From positions 62,001-126,000 of the forward strand of contig NZ_NOIU01000003.1 of assembly GCF_004136635.1 (NCBI RefSeq): a stretch of DNA of 64,000 bases, written 5' to 3'. The notes under the pieces were generated by a model. That model ran no database searches. It had not been told where the DNA came from and worked only from the letters and a program-made list of their open reading frames with translations. Source of the DNA: Rothia halotolerans. GTDB lineage: Bacteria; Actinomycetota; Actinomycetes; Actinomycetales; Micrococcaceae. Below, piece by piece: positions 38,221 to 45,637 of the stretch (positions are counted from its first letter, which is position 1; each line of letters begins with the position of its first letter). The position numbers were made by a program, and so were the translations under genes.

Positions 38221-39189
38221 ATGCGCGTAGGCGCCATCGACTGCGGCACCAATTCCATCCGGCTGCTCATCGCCGACCTCGAGGAGGCCCCCGGGGGCCC
38301 GGTCGCGGTGCGCGACGTCGTGCGCGAGATGCGGGTGGTCCGCCTCGGCGCGGGCGTCGACGCGACCGGATGGCTCTCCCAGGAGGCCCTGGACCGCACC
38401 TTCGCCGCCGTCGACGACTACGCGGCTGCCCTGAAGGAGCACGACGTGCAGCGCGTGCGCATGGTGGCCACCAGCGCGACCCGCGACGCCGGCAACCGGC
38501 AGATCTTCACCCGCGGGATCCGCGAGCGCCTCGGCATCGATCCCGAGGTCATCTCCGGGGCCGAGGAGGCCCGGCTGTCCTTCCTGGGCGCGGCCTCCGC
38601 CGTGGACCCCTCCTACGAGGGGCGCGACCTGGTGGTGGACATCGGCGGCGGCTCCACGGAGTTCGTGCTGGGCGATCGCGCCGGGGTCATCGGCTCGACC
38701 TCGGTGAACATCGGCTGCGTCCGGCTGACCGAGCGCTACCTGAGCTCCAACCCGCCCTCGCGCTCGCAGGTCGAGCGGCTGATCGGCGACGTCGACGCCG
38801 CCGTCGCCACCGCCCTGGAGACGGTGCCGATCGCGACGGCCACCCGCCTGGTCGGCGTCGCCGGCTCGGTCACCACCGTGACGGCGCAGGCCCTGGGCCT
38901 GGCGGAGTACGACGCCGAGCGCATCCACGGCACCGAGCTTCAGATGGACCGGACGATCGACGCCGCCCACGCCCTGACCCGGATGACCCGCGCCGAGCGG
39001 GCCGAGCTGGGGTTCATGCACGAGGGCCGGGTGGACGTCATCGGCGCCGGCGCCCAGATCTGGGCGCGCATCATCGAGCGGGTCAACGAGCTGACCCACG
39101 GCCGGGTGGACGCGACCGTGACCAGCGAGCACGACATCCTCGACGGCATCGCTCTCTCCCAGGTGGGGGAGCGGGAGCGGAAGAGGTAG
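38221..39189 (+). CDS. ppx: Exopolyphosphatase / GppA family phosphatase
   Basis: Ppx/GppA enzymes hydrolyse terminal phosphates of polyphosphate or convert pppGpp to ppGpp. The 322-residue protein is the short actinobacterial form, with only the two ASKHA domains. It has GAIDCGTNSIRLLIAD, TSATRDAGNRQIF, VVDIGGGSTEFVLG and GVAGSVTTVTA, the phosphate and nucleotide loops of the fold. AGGAGG lies ~12 nt before ATG 38221. The protease gene begins 4 bp after the stop, suggesting co-transcription. Confidence 0.9.
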   Translation: MRVGAIDCGTNSIRLLIADLEEAPGGPVAVRDVVREMRVVRLGAGVDATGWLSQEALDRTFAAVDDYAAALKEHDVQRVRMVATSATRDAGNRQIFTRGIRERLGIDPEVISGAEEARLSFLGAASAVDPSYEGRDLVVDIGGGSTEFVLGDRAGVIGSTSVNIGCVRLTERYLSSNPPSRSQVERLIGDVDAAVATALETVPIATATRLVGVAGSVTTVTAQALGLAEYDAERIHGTELQMDRTIDAAHALTRMTRAERAELGFMHEGRVDVIGAGAQIWARIIERVNELTHGRVDATVTSEHDILDGIALSQVGERERKR

Positions 39190-39193
39190 TGCC

Positions 39194-40585
39194 ATGGCCC
39201 CGCCGACGCGCCGCAGCCGCCTGACCGGCACCGCCAGGACGGCGGTCGCCGCCGCGCTCGCGCTGGGCGCGGCCCTGCTGGTCCCGGGAGCCGCCCAGGC
39301 GGTCCCGGGCCGGCAGCCGGCGCCCCTGCCCTCGGTGCCCATCATCGAGGAGGACCGCTCCGGCGACGGGGTCCGCGCCCAGGAGTACTGGCTGGACGAC
39401 TACGGCTTCCGCGAGGCCTGGGGGAAGAGCACGGGCGAGGGCGTCAAGGTCGCGGTGATCGACACCGGCGTGGACGGGAACCACCCGGACCTGAAGGGCA
39501 ACGTGGCCAAGGGCTCGGACGCCTCCGGCGGCGGCTCGGCCGACGGCTGGGAGGGCCTGGGCGCCGAGCCCGAGCACGGCACGCTGGTCGCCTCGATGAT
39601 CGCCGCGCACGGGCACTCCGAGTCCGGGGTCTCGGCGGAGGGGAAGGAGCCCGGCAAGCCGGGGGGGATGATCGGGGTGGCCCCCGAGGCGGAGATCATC
39701 CCGATCTCCCTCTGGATCGGCACGGAGAACCCCGGCGGGGTCTCGGTCGAGGACCAGGTGCCGCGGGCCGTCCGCTCGGCGGTGGACGCCGGGGCCGAGG
39801 TGATCAACCTCTCGGTCGGCTCCTCCAAGACCTCGTGGCCGGAGTCCTGGGACGACGCCTTCGAGTACGCCCAGGACCACGACGCCGTGGTGGTCGCCTC
39901 CGCGGGCAACCGGGGGAGCGGGGTCACCCAGGTGGGCGCCCCCTCGACGATCCCCGGCGTGGTCTCCGTGGGCGGGGTGGACCGCCAGCGGGTGCAGTCC
40001 GAGGAGTCCTCGGCGCAGGGCATCTCGATCGCGGTGGCGGCCCCCAGCGAGGACCTGATCGGGGCGATGCCGGGCGACGGCTACGGGCTGTGGTCGGGCA
40101 CCTCCGCCTCGGCGCCGATGGTCTCCGGCCTGGTGGCCCTCATGAGGGAGCGCTACCCGGACGACTCCGCGGCGCAGATCGTCCAGCGGCTGATCACCAC
40201 CGCGGAGGACCGCGGGGCCAAGGGCCGCGATCCCCAGTACGGCTACGGCGTGATCGACCCGGAGGCGGCGCTGACCCGGGAGGTCGACGTCGCCTCGGTC
40301 ACCGAGAACCCGCTCGGCAGCGTCGCGGAGTGGGCCAGCATCCACCGCCGCACGGTGCCCTCGGAGGCCGCCGAGGCGGACGCCCGGGAGCCCGCCCCCG
40401 AGCACGAGGAGGGGGAGAGCCTCGCCGCCGTCCCGCCGCCCGAGCCCGCCGCGCAGGGGACCTCCCTGCCGCGGCTGCTGCCGATCGCGCTGATCGGGGC
40501 CTTCGGCCTGTGGGTGGGGGTCCTCGCCGCGGGCGCCGTCGTCAAGATCCGCCGCACGGCACGCATGTCGCGGGGCGCCGAATAG
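39194..40585 (+). CDS. Membrane-anchored subtilisin-like serine protease (mycosin-like)
   Basis: The 463-residue protein has a signal peptide (about 1-36, ending AAQA), a peptidase S8 domain, a Pro/Glu-rich stretch and a C-terminal membrane helix (about 430-452), the layout of mycosins. The triad is D90 (VIDTGVDGNHPDL), H128 (EHGTLVASMIAA) and S304 (SGTSASAPMVSGL), with the oxyanion Asn in SAGNRG. Mycosins serve type VII secretion, but no ESX genes are present nearby, so the role is open. Start ATG 39194 follows GAAGAGG within the end of ppx. Confidence 0.88.
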   Translation: MAPPTRRSRLTGTARTAVAAALALGAALLVPGAAQAVPGRQPAPLPSVPIIEEDRSGDGVRAQEYWLDDYGFREAWGKSTGEGVKVAVIDTGVDGNHPDLKGNVAKGSDASGGGSADGWEGLGAEPEHGTLVASMIAAHGHSESGVSAEGKEPGKPGGMIGVAPEAEIIPISLWIGTENPGGVSVEDQVPRAVRSAVDAGAEVINLSVGSSKTSWPESWDDAFEYAQDHDAVVVASAGNRGSGVTQVGAPSTIPGVVSVGGVDRQRVQSEESSAQGISIAVAAPSEDLIGAMPGDGYGLWSGTSASAPMVSGLVALMRERYPDDSAAQIVQRLITTAEDRGAKGRDPQYGYGVIDPEAALTREVDVASVTENPLGSVAEWASIHRRTVPSEAAEADAREPAPEHEEGESLAAVPPPEPAAQGTSLPRLLPIALIGAFGLWVGVLAAGAVVKIRRTARMSRGAE

Positions 40586-40752
40586 CCACAGACGCGGCCT
40601 AGTGGCAGTATGGTGCGGAGTGAACAGTGGTCTCCGATGGGGCGGGCCCGCCTTCTTCGACGGAGGCGGGTGCGGCCTGTCCCGCGGTGCGCTCGGCCGA
40701 ACGGGCTGACCGCATCTCACCCGAGCAATACCAAGGAAGTAGCATTTCAATC

Positions 40753-42141
40753 ATGGCTTTCAAGCAGCTGACGAATGATCGTCCCCGCATCCTGGTCGTG
40801 GGCGGTGGCTATGTGGGCTTCACCGTGGCCTCCAAGATCCAGAAGGCCGTCAAGGCCTCCGGCGGCGTCGTGACCGTCGTCGATCCCAACCCCTACATGA
40901 CCTACCTGCCCTTCCTCCCGGAGGTCGCGGGCGGGAACATCGAGGCGCGCCACGCCGTGGTCCCGCTGCGTCAGCACCTGCCCGACTCCGAGATCCTCAC
41001 CGCCCGGGTCGAGAAGGTCGACCACGCGAACAAGAAGGCGACCGTCCGCGGCGTGGACAACGGGGACTCCTACGAGCTGGCCTACGACCAGATCGTCATC
41101 GGCGCCGGCTCCGTGACCCGCGCGTTCCCGATCCCGGGACTCGGCGAGTCCGCGATCGGCATGAAGGCCATCGAGGAGGCCGAGCACGTCCGCAACTGGG
41201 TGCTCCAGCGCCTCGAGGTCGCCGCCCTGCTCAAGGACGAGGCCGAGCGCCGCCGCGCCCTGACCTTCGTGGTCGTCGGCGGCGGGTTCGCCGGCGTCGA
41301 GACCGTGGCGGAGATCGAGGACATGGCCCGCGCCGCCGTCGAGCGCAGCGACTTCCTCCGCGTCTCCGACCTGCGCTTCGTCATGGTCGAGGCCATGGGC
41401 CGCATCATGCCCGAGGTCCCCGAGTCCCGCGCCGAGTCCGTGGTGGCGCACCTGCGCTCCCGCGGCATCGAGGTGCTGCTGAACACCTCCCTCGGCGAGG
41501 TCGTGGACAACACCACCCTCAAGCTGGTCAACATGGCCGACAAGTCCTCCGCCGGCGAGATCGAGGCCGACACCCTGATCTGGACCGCGGGCGTCCAGGC
41601 CGCTCCGTTCCTGAAGGAGAGCGACCTCCCCCTCGACGAGCGCGGCCGCCTCCGCGTGGGCGCCGACCTGCGCGTGACCGGCGACGAGGGCCCCCTCGAG
41701 GGCGCCTGGGGCGCCGGCGACAGCGCCGCGGTCCCGGACCTGACCGGCGCCGGCCCCGGCGGCTTCTGCGTCCCGAACGCCCAGCACGCCTCCCGCCAGG
41801 CCGTCCGCCTGGCCAAGAACCTGCTGGCCTCCCGCAACGGCGGGCAGCTGCAGGACTACTACCACGAGAACCTCGGCGCCGTCGCCGGCCTGGGGTTCCT
41901 CAAGGGCGTCGCCAACGTCAAGGGGAAGTCCTTCGAGGGCCCGCTGGCCTGGCTCATGCACCGCGCCTACCACGGCTACGCCATCCCCACCGTGGAGCGG
42001 ACCGCACGCGTCGCCGCGAACTGGGCGCTCAGCGCGGTCTTCGGCCGCGACACCGCCCCGATCCGGCACCTGCGCCAGCCGCGCCTGTCCTTCCAGAAGG
42101 CCACCGGCGGCTCCGCCGACACCAAGAAGGCCCGCCTCTGA
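40753..42141 (+). CDS. ndh: Type II NADH:quinone dehydrogenase
   Basis: NDH-2 oxidises NADH and reduces quinone at the membrane surface without pumping protons. The 462-residue protein has the FAD loop LVVGGGYVGFTVA (about 15-27), the NAD loop VVVGGGFAGVETVAEIE, ATG-type motifs including AWGAGDSAAVP, and the C-terminal block AWLMHRAYHGYAIPT that contacts the membrane. ATG 40753 is preferred over an in-frame GTG 126 bp upstream, since conservation begins there and AAGGAAG (40733-40739) is nearby. A hairpin follows before the tRNA gene. Confidence 0.93.
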   Translation: MAFKQLTNDRPRILVVGGGYVGFTVASKIQKAVKASGGVVTVVDPNPYMTYLPFLPEVAGGNIEARHAVVPLRQHLPDSEILTARVEKVDHANKKATVRGVDNGDSYELAYDQIVIGAGSVTRAFPIPGLGESAIGMKAIEEAEHVRNWVLQRLEVAALLKDEAERRRALTFVVVGGGFAGVETVAEIEDMARAAVERSDFLRVSDLRFVMVEAMGRIMPEVPESRAESVVAHLRSRGIEVLLNTSLGEVVDNTTLKLVNMADKSSAGEIEADTLIWTAGVQAAPFLKESDLPLDERGRLRVGADLRVTGDEGPLEGAWGAGDSAAVPDLTGAGPGGFCVPNAQHASRQAVRLAKNLLASRNGGQLQDYYHENLGAVAGLGFLKGVANVKGKSFEGPLAWLMHRAYHGYAIPTVERTARVAANWALSAVFGRDTAPIRHLRQPRLSFQKATGGSADTKKARL

Positions 42142-42185
42142 GGCAGGCCCCGGTCTTCCGGCAGAAGCGTCCGCGCTGACGGACG

Positions 42186-42222
42186 GGCCCCGTTCCCCGC
42201 CTCCCGGCAGGGGAGCGGGGCC
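42186..42222 (+). terminator. Hairpin between ndh and the tRNA gene
   Basis: ggccccgttcccc and ggggagcggggcc form a 13 bp stem with one G-T pair and an 11-nt loop, 45 nt after the ndh stop and directly before the tRNA. Confidence 0.7.
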
Positions 42223-42227
42223 GTTCT

Positions 42228-42301
42228 GCCCCAGTAGCCCAATCGGCAGAGGCGGCGGACTTAAAATCCGCGCAGTGTGGGTTCGAGTCCCACCTGGGGC
42301 A
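42228..42301 (+). tRNA. tRNA with anticodon UAA (tRNA-Leu), short variable loop
   Basis: The 74-nt gene folds as a cloverleaf. The acceptor stem GCCCCAG pairs perfectly with CTGGGGC (42294-42300), with discriminator A42301. The anticodon stem GCGGA/TCCGC encloses CTTAAAA with anticodon TAA at 42262-42264, and the T arm is GTGGG-TTCGAGT-CCCAC. The anticodon reads UUA leucine codons. A normal tRNA-Leu has a long variable arm, and this one does not: only a few bases separate the anticodon stem from the T stem. CCA is not encoded. A hairpin terminator follows. Confidence 0.9.
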
Positions 42302-42309
42302 CCCCTCCA

Positions 42310-42352
42310 CGGCCCCGGAAGATCAGGCATCGCGCCCGGTCTTCCGGGGCCG
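42310..42352 (+). terminator. Terminator after the tRNA gene
   Basis: A 13 bp perfect stem (42310-42322 with 42340-42352) has a 17-nt loop, 9 nt after the tRNA. Most of it is also part of the repeat shared with 44380-44457. Confidence 0.7.
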
Positions 42353-42391
42353 TTCCGGCATCCATGGAGGGTGGCTGACCGCCATTGCTCG
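42313..42391 (+). repeat. Left copy of an imperfect ~78 bp direct repeat
   Basis: This copy starts in the tRNA terminator hairpin (ccccgga) and runs to 42391. It aligns with 44380-44457 with about three quarters identical bases and a single 1-nt gap; the block cttccggggccgttccg is identical. The two copies bracket the lower-GC island. Confidence 0.6.
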
Positions 42392-42427
42392 TCCAAAATC
42401 GTGGCAACGGTAGTCGGACCTTTCCGC

Positions 42428-42433
42428 TATGCT
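42428..42433 (+). promoter_or_regulatory. -10 element of the island cassette
   Basis: TATGCT is followed by an 8-nt spacer (cagaaatc) and the GTG at 42442, matching the leaderless layout seen elsewhere in the window. Confidence 0.4.
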
Positions 42434-42441
42434 CAGAAATC

Positions 42442-42957
42442 GTGTCTACGAATCGAGTAAGCCTGCCGCCTCCCCGGTGGTTCATCCTCCTGGTCGCGTT
42501 CCCCCTCATCTTCATCCCATTGCTTCTGGCTGGCGGTGTACTGGGGCTGATCATCTGGGCGTTCTTGGGGCTTGATGAGCATGGCTGGAGCGTGGCCGGT
42601 GAGATTACTCGTAACGTCTCCGGGGTCGCCACGCTGGTCGGAGCGCTCATCACGGTGTGGATGCTGAATCGCACAAATCGTGCGCGTGCTCGAGAAGCGG
42701 CAAGCGCCAACTTCCGCGAACAGATGCAGTGGGCGGCAGAACGGATCTATACTGAGGACGAGGTGGCGCAGTCTTTCGCCCTTGCCATCATCGATAAGTA
42801 CGCTGAACAAGCGAGGCTAGATAGGGGCTTGCTCTCATCAGATGACAAGGCCATGGCACTCGAGATGCAGTGGGTGGCGGACAACATCACGAATCCCGAG
42901 ACGCTTGAAAATATAATCCCGCGCGACGATGATGAAGACATCAGCAAGGAGGGCTAG
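42442..42957 (+). CDS. Island cassette gene 1: two-helix membrane protein, unknown function
   Basis: The 171-residue protein from GTG 42442 has two hydrophobic helices (about 13-43 and 53-75) and then a cytoplasmic, mostly helical, acidic-to-mixed domain ending in a very acidic tail (PRDDDEDISKEG). No family is recognised. Codon use is less G/C-biased than in flanking genes, pointing to different ancestry. An alternative ATG at 42385 would add 19 residues and lies upstream of the likely promoter. Gene 2 begins 2 bp after the stop with a strong ribosome binding site, and both end at one terminator. Confidence 0.6.
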   Translation: MSTNRVSLPPPRWFILLVAFPLIFIPLLLAGGVLGLIIWAFLGLDEHGWSVAGEITRNVSGVATLVGALITVWMLNRTNRARAREAASANFREQMQWAAERIYTEDEVAQSFALAIIDKYAEQARLDRGLLSSDDKAMALEMQWVADNITNPETLENIIPRDDDEDISKEG

Positions 42958-42959
42958 GT

Positions 42960-43202
42960 ATGACCGGTACCAACCATGCCTCGCAGACTGATCGGCGTAT
43001 CGCAACACCGGCTCAGATGCAGCGGAATGCTCGCGTCTTGAACGGCCATTTGCGTGCCGAGATGCATCGTGAGGTCTCAAGCCGTAGCGCAGCCCAATCG
43101 CAGAAGCCGCAGGATGACTGGATGAGCAGCGTCCGCGACATGGTGCGACAGGCAACTCGCGTGATCAGAAAGGATCCCCTCGGCTCGCTGTTCGGCCGAT
43201 AG
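42960..43202 (+). CDS. Island cassette gene 2: small basic protein, unknown function
   Basis: The 80-residue protein is basic and hydrophilic (many Arg, Gln, Ser), with a C-terminal amphipathic stretch, WMSSVRDMVRQATRVIRKDP. AAGGAGG at 42946-42952, within the end of gene 1, is an ideal ribosome binding site for ATG 42960. A hairpin terminator lies 8 nt after the stop. I recognise no family. The opposite charges of the two products (acidic tail of gene 1, basic gene 2) would allow a direct interaction; this is inference. Confidence 0.55.
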   Translation: MTGTNHASQTDRRIATPAQMQRNARVLNGHLRAEMHREVSSRSAAQSQKPQDDWMSSVRDMVRQATRVIRKDPLGSLFGR

Positions 43203-43210
43203 GAGTGCAG

Positions 43211-43239
43211 GAAGCCCCTCGGAACCTCCGGGGGGCTTC
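43211..43239 (+). terminator. Terminator of the island cassette
   Basis: gaagcccc-t-cgg pairs with ccg-g-ggggcttc around the loop aacct, followed by ttcgt. Its position 8 nt after the second gene supports both cassette genes being real and co-transcribed. Confidence 0.7.
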
Positions 43240-43354
43240 TTCGTGCCTCGCGTCGTCGTCGCATGGTCTCGAAGTCGATGACGTTCGTCTTCGGCGTCGG
43301 CTCCTCGGGGGAGGGGGCTGGCGTCTGTGGGTCATGTGTGGGTGTCTCAGCGGC

Positions 43355-43500
43355 CCAGAGGGCGCCGGCGACGCGAGTTGGCAGTGTCGGTGCGCATTTC
43401 GTCCATGACGTGCTGGTAGCGGGGTAGTATCGAAGTGATGGGCCACATGGGCAAGGTCTGCTCCAAACGAGGAGCTGGCCGGGCTCTTCGGAGTCTGCCC
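43355..43500 (-). pseudogene. Possible remnant of a tyrosine recombinase (integrase) C-terminus
   Basis: On the minus strand one frame ends ILPRYQHVMDEMRTDTANS before a stop, resembling the nucleophile-Tyr end of phage-type integrases (RYQHV followed by a helix). In the neighbouring frame the bases just upstream read DLAHVAHHFDTT, similar to the segment preceding that Tyr. A frameshift would join them. No other integrase boxes were identified, so this is at best a decayed fragment. Its location beside a tRNA gene fits an integrative element. Confidence 0.3.
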
Positions 43501-43732
43501 GGTGACTGCTGTCCTGGATCAGTCTCTCCGCGAGATAGTCGAGTAGGCTAGCGGCATCGTGCTCGAGGATGAGATCAAGTTTCCGGAGGATCTTGGGGTC
43601 AAGAACTATGAGCCTGCCCATGCCAGACCGTTCAGCGACGAGGTTGAGCCGTTCGAAGAGATGGAAGGCTTCGACCACCCGGGCATCGGCGTGATCGCTG
43701 AGGGTGAGCAGCCCGAAGTGCCCCTTTACCAT
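43435..43732 (-). pseudogene. Open frame of unknown origin, possibly a gene remnant
   Basis: From ATG 43732 the minus strand encodes about 100 plausible residues (for example ADARVVEAFHLFERLNLVAE and ILRKLDLILEHDAASLLDYL) before the frame drifts into low-quality sequence. There is no ribosome binding site. The plus strand also has an open frame at 43559-43765 over the same bases, and I cannot decide between them. Both could be decay products of mobile DNA; no family is recognised. Confidence 0.25.
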
Positions 43733-43855
43733 ACTGGTGCGAGGGCGTTTTGTCGTTATGTCTAAGATGCTTGGCTAGGCAGATTGTTACGTCTCATTAG
43801 GACGAACACCGGTATACTTCAGTGGTCTTTTCACTCATGAACTCCTGGAGGAACG

Positions 43856-44149
43856 ATGGCTGACGCCACCGCAATCACCGCCGCGCAGATGGCATACGAC
43901 AACGAGAAGAAGGAATCGGTGCCGATGTGGCTCCTGTGGTGGTTTACCGGTGTCTTAGGTGGGCACCGTTTCTACCTCGGGGATACCGGGTATGCGCTCG
44001 GGATGCTGTTCACCCTGGGCGGCTTCGGCTTCTGGGCTCTGATCGACGCGTTCATGATCAGTGGCCGTCGCCGGAACATCAACTCCAGAAAGCAGCAGGA
44101 GATCTTCCAGCGCTACGGTCTGACCCCGATCGCAGCACCTGCCCAGTAG
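43856..44149 (+). CDS. TM2 domain-containing membrane protein
   Basis: The 97-residue protein has the TM2 signature: two short hydrophobic helices (about 23-33 and 46-68) joined by GGHRFYLGDTGYALGM. A polar N-terminus precedes the helices and a basic C-terminal tail (GRRRNINSRKQQ) follows. Family function is poorly known. ATG 43856 has GGAGGA at good spacing and TATACT upstream. The gene lies inside the lower-GC island and ends in a perfect hairpin. Confidence 0.85.
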   Translation: MADATAITAAQMAYDNEKKESVPMWLLWWFTGVLGGHRFYLGDTGYALGMLFTLGGFGFWALIDAFMISGRRRNINSRKQQEIFQRYGLTPIAAPAQ

Positions 44150-44171
44150 TAAGACGAAGAACTGATGTTGG

Positions 44172-44199
44172 CGAGGCCCCACCGTATGGTGGGGCCTCG
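44172..44199 (+). terminator. Terminator after the TM2 gene
   Basis: cgaggccccacc and ggtggggcctcg form a perfect 12 bp stem with a gtat tetraloop, 22 nt after the stop. Confidence 0.85.
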
Positions 44200-44641
44200 T
44201 GACGTTCTAGAGAAGGGCGTCGTCGAATATTGCACACTATCGACGGGTATGATCTGGGTTGGATGGAGCCGCGCTCTTCTCACGACTGATCGTCTTCCTT
44301 ACCGTTGTTGGCCTGCATGAGGGCGTATTCGGACAATCCTAAAGAGGTAGGGGAAACTCGGAGCTCTCTTGGGCTCATCCCCCGGAGGGCCAGGCTTTAC
44401 GTCCGACCTTCCGGGGCCGTTCCGTATCCGCGGACGGTGGGTGACAGCCATTACGCGCCTCGCCGTCGCTATATGCCTTCACCCCCTCGACGCTTGCCCT
44501 CCCCCGTTCCACCGATGTGGGCAGGAGCAGTAAAGGGCTCTGATACGGCCAGGAGCGGGGAAAACTCCCGATCCGGCACGTTTCCCTGCGCGTTCCCAGG
44601 TAATCAACGGCCCGGACGGCTGACGAACAACCGTTGAACTG
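44200..44641 (+). other. Long intergenic stretch before the yccA-like gene
   Basis: About 440 bp of lower-GC sequence without a supported gene. It contains the right copy of the direct repeat. Two overlapping open frames on opposite strands cover part of it but lack ribosome binding sites and domain-like sequence. The promoter of the next gene is at its right end. Confidence 0.5.
44380..44457 (+). repeat. Right copy of the imperfect ~78 bp direct repeat
   Basis: This copy aligns with 42313-42391, including a degenerate version of the tRNA terminator hairpin (ccccggagg / ccttccgggg). The tRNA 3' half itself is not clearly duplicated upstream of this copy, though a short stretch (gagctctcttgggc) weakly resembles it. 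Confidence 0.55.
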
Positions 44642-44647
44642 TAAAAT
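44620..44647 (+). promoter_or_regulatory. Promoter of the Bax inhibitor-1/YccA gene
   Basis: ctgacg (44620-44625) and taaaat (44642-44647) are 16 bp apart, the nearest thing to a consensus sigma-70 promoter in the window. The expected leader is ~70 nt with tgagga before the ATG. Confidence 0.55.
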
Positions 44648-44724
44648 AGAGGGAAGGCCGGTCCACTGGCGCACCGCGCCCGTGTCGCCCATTCGCGAAT
44701 CCACCACAGAATTGAGGAATCCCC

Positions 44725-45528
44725 ATGGGACGTGGCAACCCGCTCATCAAGCGCATGAACTCCGATGCGCACAAGAACCACACGCCCGCCTACTCCGGCG
44801 GCGGCCAGGCGCTCGCGACCGATCCGCAGCAGCTGAACGACCTCTACAACGCCCCCTCGGCCACCGCCGCGGACACCCAGCGGGCGACGATGAACGACGT
44901 CGTCGTCAAGTGCCTCATCCTCCTGGGCCTGGTGGTGGCGGGCGGCGCCGTCGGGTGGGTGATCCCCGCCGTCGGCATGATCGGCGCGCTGGCCGGGTTC
45001 GTCCTGGCGATGGTCGTCATCTTCAAGAAGAAGACCTCGCCCGGGCTGATCATGGCCTACGCGGTGTGCCAGGGCCTGGCCCTGGGCGCCATCTCCCGCA
45101 TGTTCGAGACGATGTTCAGCGGCATCGTCCTGATGGCCATCGTCTCCACCCTGATCGTCTTCGTCGGGATGCTCGCCCTCTACGCCAAGGCCGGCATGCG
45201 CATCGGCGGCAAGGTCGCCGCGATCCTGGGCATCGGCATGATCGCCTACCTCGCGTTCATCATCGGCAACCTGATCTTCGGCGCCTTCACCGGCGGCTCG
45301 ATGCGCGACGTCGAGGTCTTCGGCATCCCGCTGGGGATCATCGGCCTGGTCGCGGTCGTCATGGCCGCCCTGTGCCTGGTGATGGACTTCCAGGAGATCG
45401 ACGGCGCCCTGCGCGCCGGCGTGCCGGAGAAGGAGTCCTGGCGTCTGGCCTTCGGCCTGATGGTCACCCTGATCTGGCTCTACGTGGAGATCCTGCGCCT
45501 GCTCAGCTACTTCATGAGCGACGACTGA
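44725..45528 (+). CDS. Bax inhibitor-1 / YccA family membrane protein
   Basis: The 267-residue protein has a polar N-terminal tail (~60 residues, SGGGQALATDP) and seven hydrophobic helices. The last part contains VMDFQEIDGALRAGVPEKES, the acidic loop typical of this family, in which Asp residues form a pH-sensitive gate in related channels. Bacterial members are multispanning proteins linked to stress and calcium leak; the exact role here is unknown. ATG 44725 has tgagga ~8 nt upstream. Monocistronic, with a hairpin downstream. Confidence 0.9.
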   Translation: MGRGNPLIKRMNSDAHKNHTPAYSGGGQALATDPQQLNDLYNAPSATAADTQRATMNDVVVKCLILLGLVVAGGAVGWVIPAVGMIGALAGFVLAMVVIFKKKTSPGLIMAYAVCQGLALGAISRMFETMFSGIVLMAIVSTLIVFVGMLALYAKAGMRIGGKVAAILGIGMIAYLAFIIGNLIFGAFTGGSMRDVEVFGIPLGIIGLVAVVMAALCLVMDFQEIDGALRAGVPEKESWRLAFGLMVTLIWLYVEILRLLSYFMSDD

Positions 45529-45566
45529 CCGTCCCCAGCCTCCTCCGCCCTCACCGGCGGCCCCCG

Positions 45567-45613
45567 CGACGACGCCGGGCACGATGCACGTCATCGATGC
45601 GCCGGCGTCGTCG
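45567..45613 (+). terminator. Nested hairpin between the YccA and AI-2E genes
   Basis: Outer arms cgacgacgccgg and ccggcgtcgtcg pair over 12 bp, and an inner gatg/catc stem lies in the 23-nt loop. It starts 39 nt after the stop codon. Confidence 0.7.
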
Positions 45614-45624
45614 TCCGTTCTGCT

Positions 45625-45630
45625 TAGAAT
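45625..45630 (+). promoter_or_regulatory. -10 element of the AI-2E gene (leaderless)
   Basis: TAGAAT, then gagggtc (7 nt), then ATG 45638. The spacer also resembles a Shine-Dalgarno sequence, so both modes are possible. Confidence 0.45.
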
Positions 45631-45637
45631 GAGGGTC

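Larger units (their letters stand above)
43240..43855. other. 615 bp stretch without a confident intact gene
   Basis: Apart from the two minus-strand remnants described separately, the stretch holds mixed-GC sequence. TATACT at 43813-43818 is a good -10 for the TM2 gene 43 nt downstream. No tRNA, transposase or resolvase is recognisable. Confidence 0.4.

Noticed and set aside
43205-43408. 67-codon plus-strand frame after the island cassette
   Set aside because: It begins inside the terminator hairpin and has low-complexity Arg/Gly/Leu composition.
43441-43546. Plus-strand reading NEELAGLFGVCP as a resolvase helix-turn-helix
   Set aside because: The similarity is a few residues long, without a start signal or any upstream resolvase domain.
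44305-44707. Overlapping open frames on both strands before the yccA-like gene
   Set aside because: They cover the repeat copy and the promoter region, lack ribosome binding sites and show no domain-like sequence.
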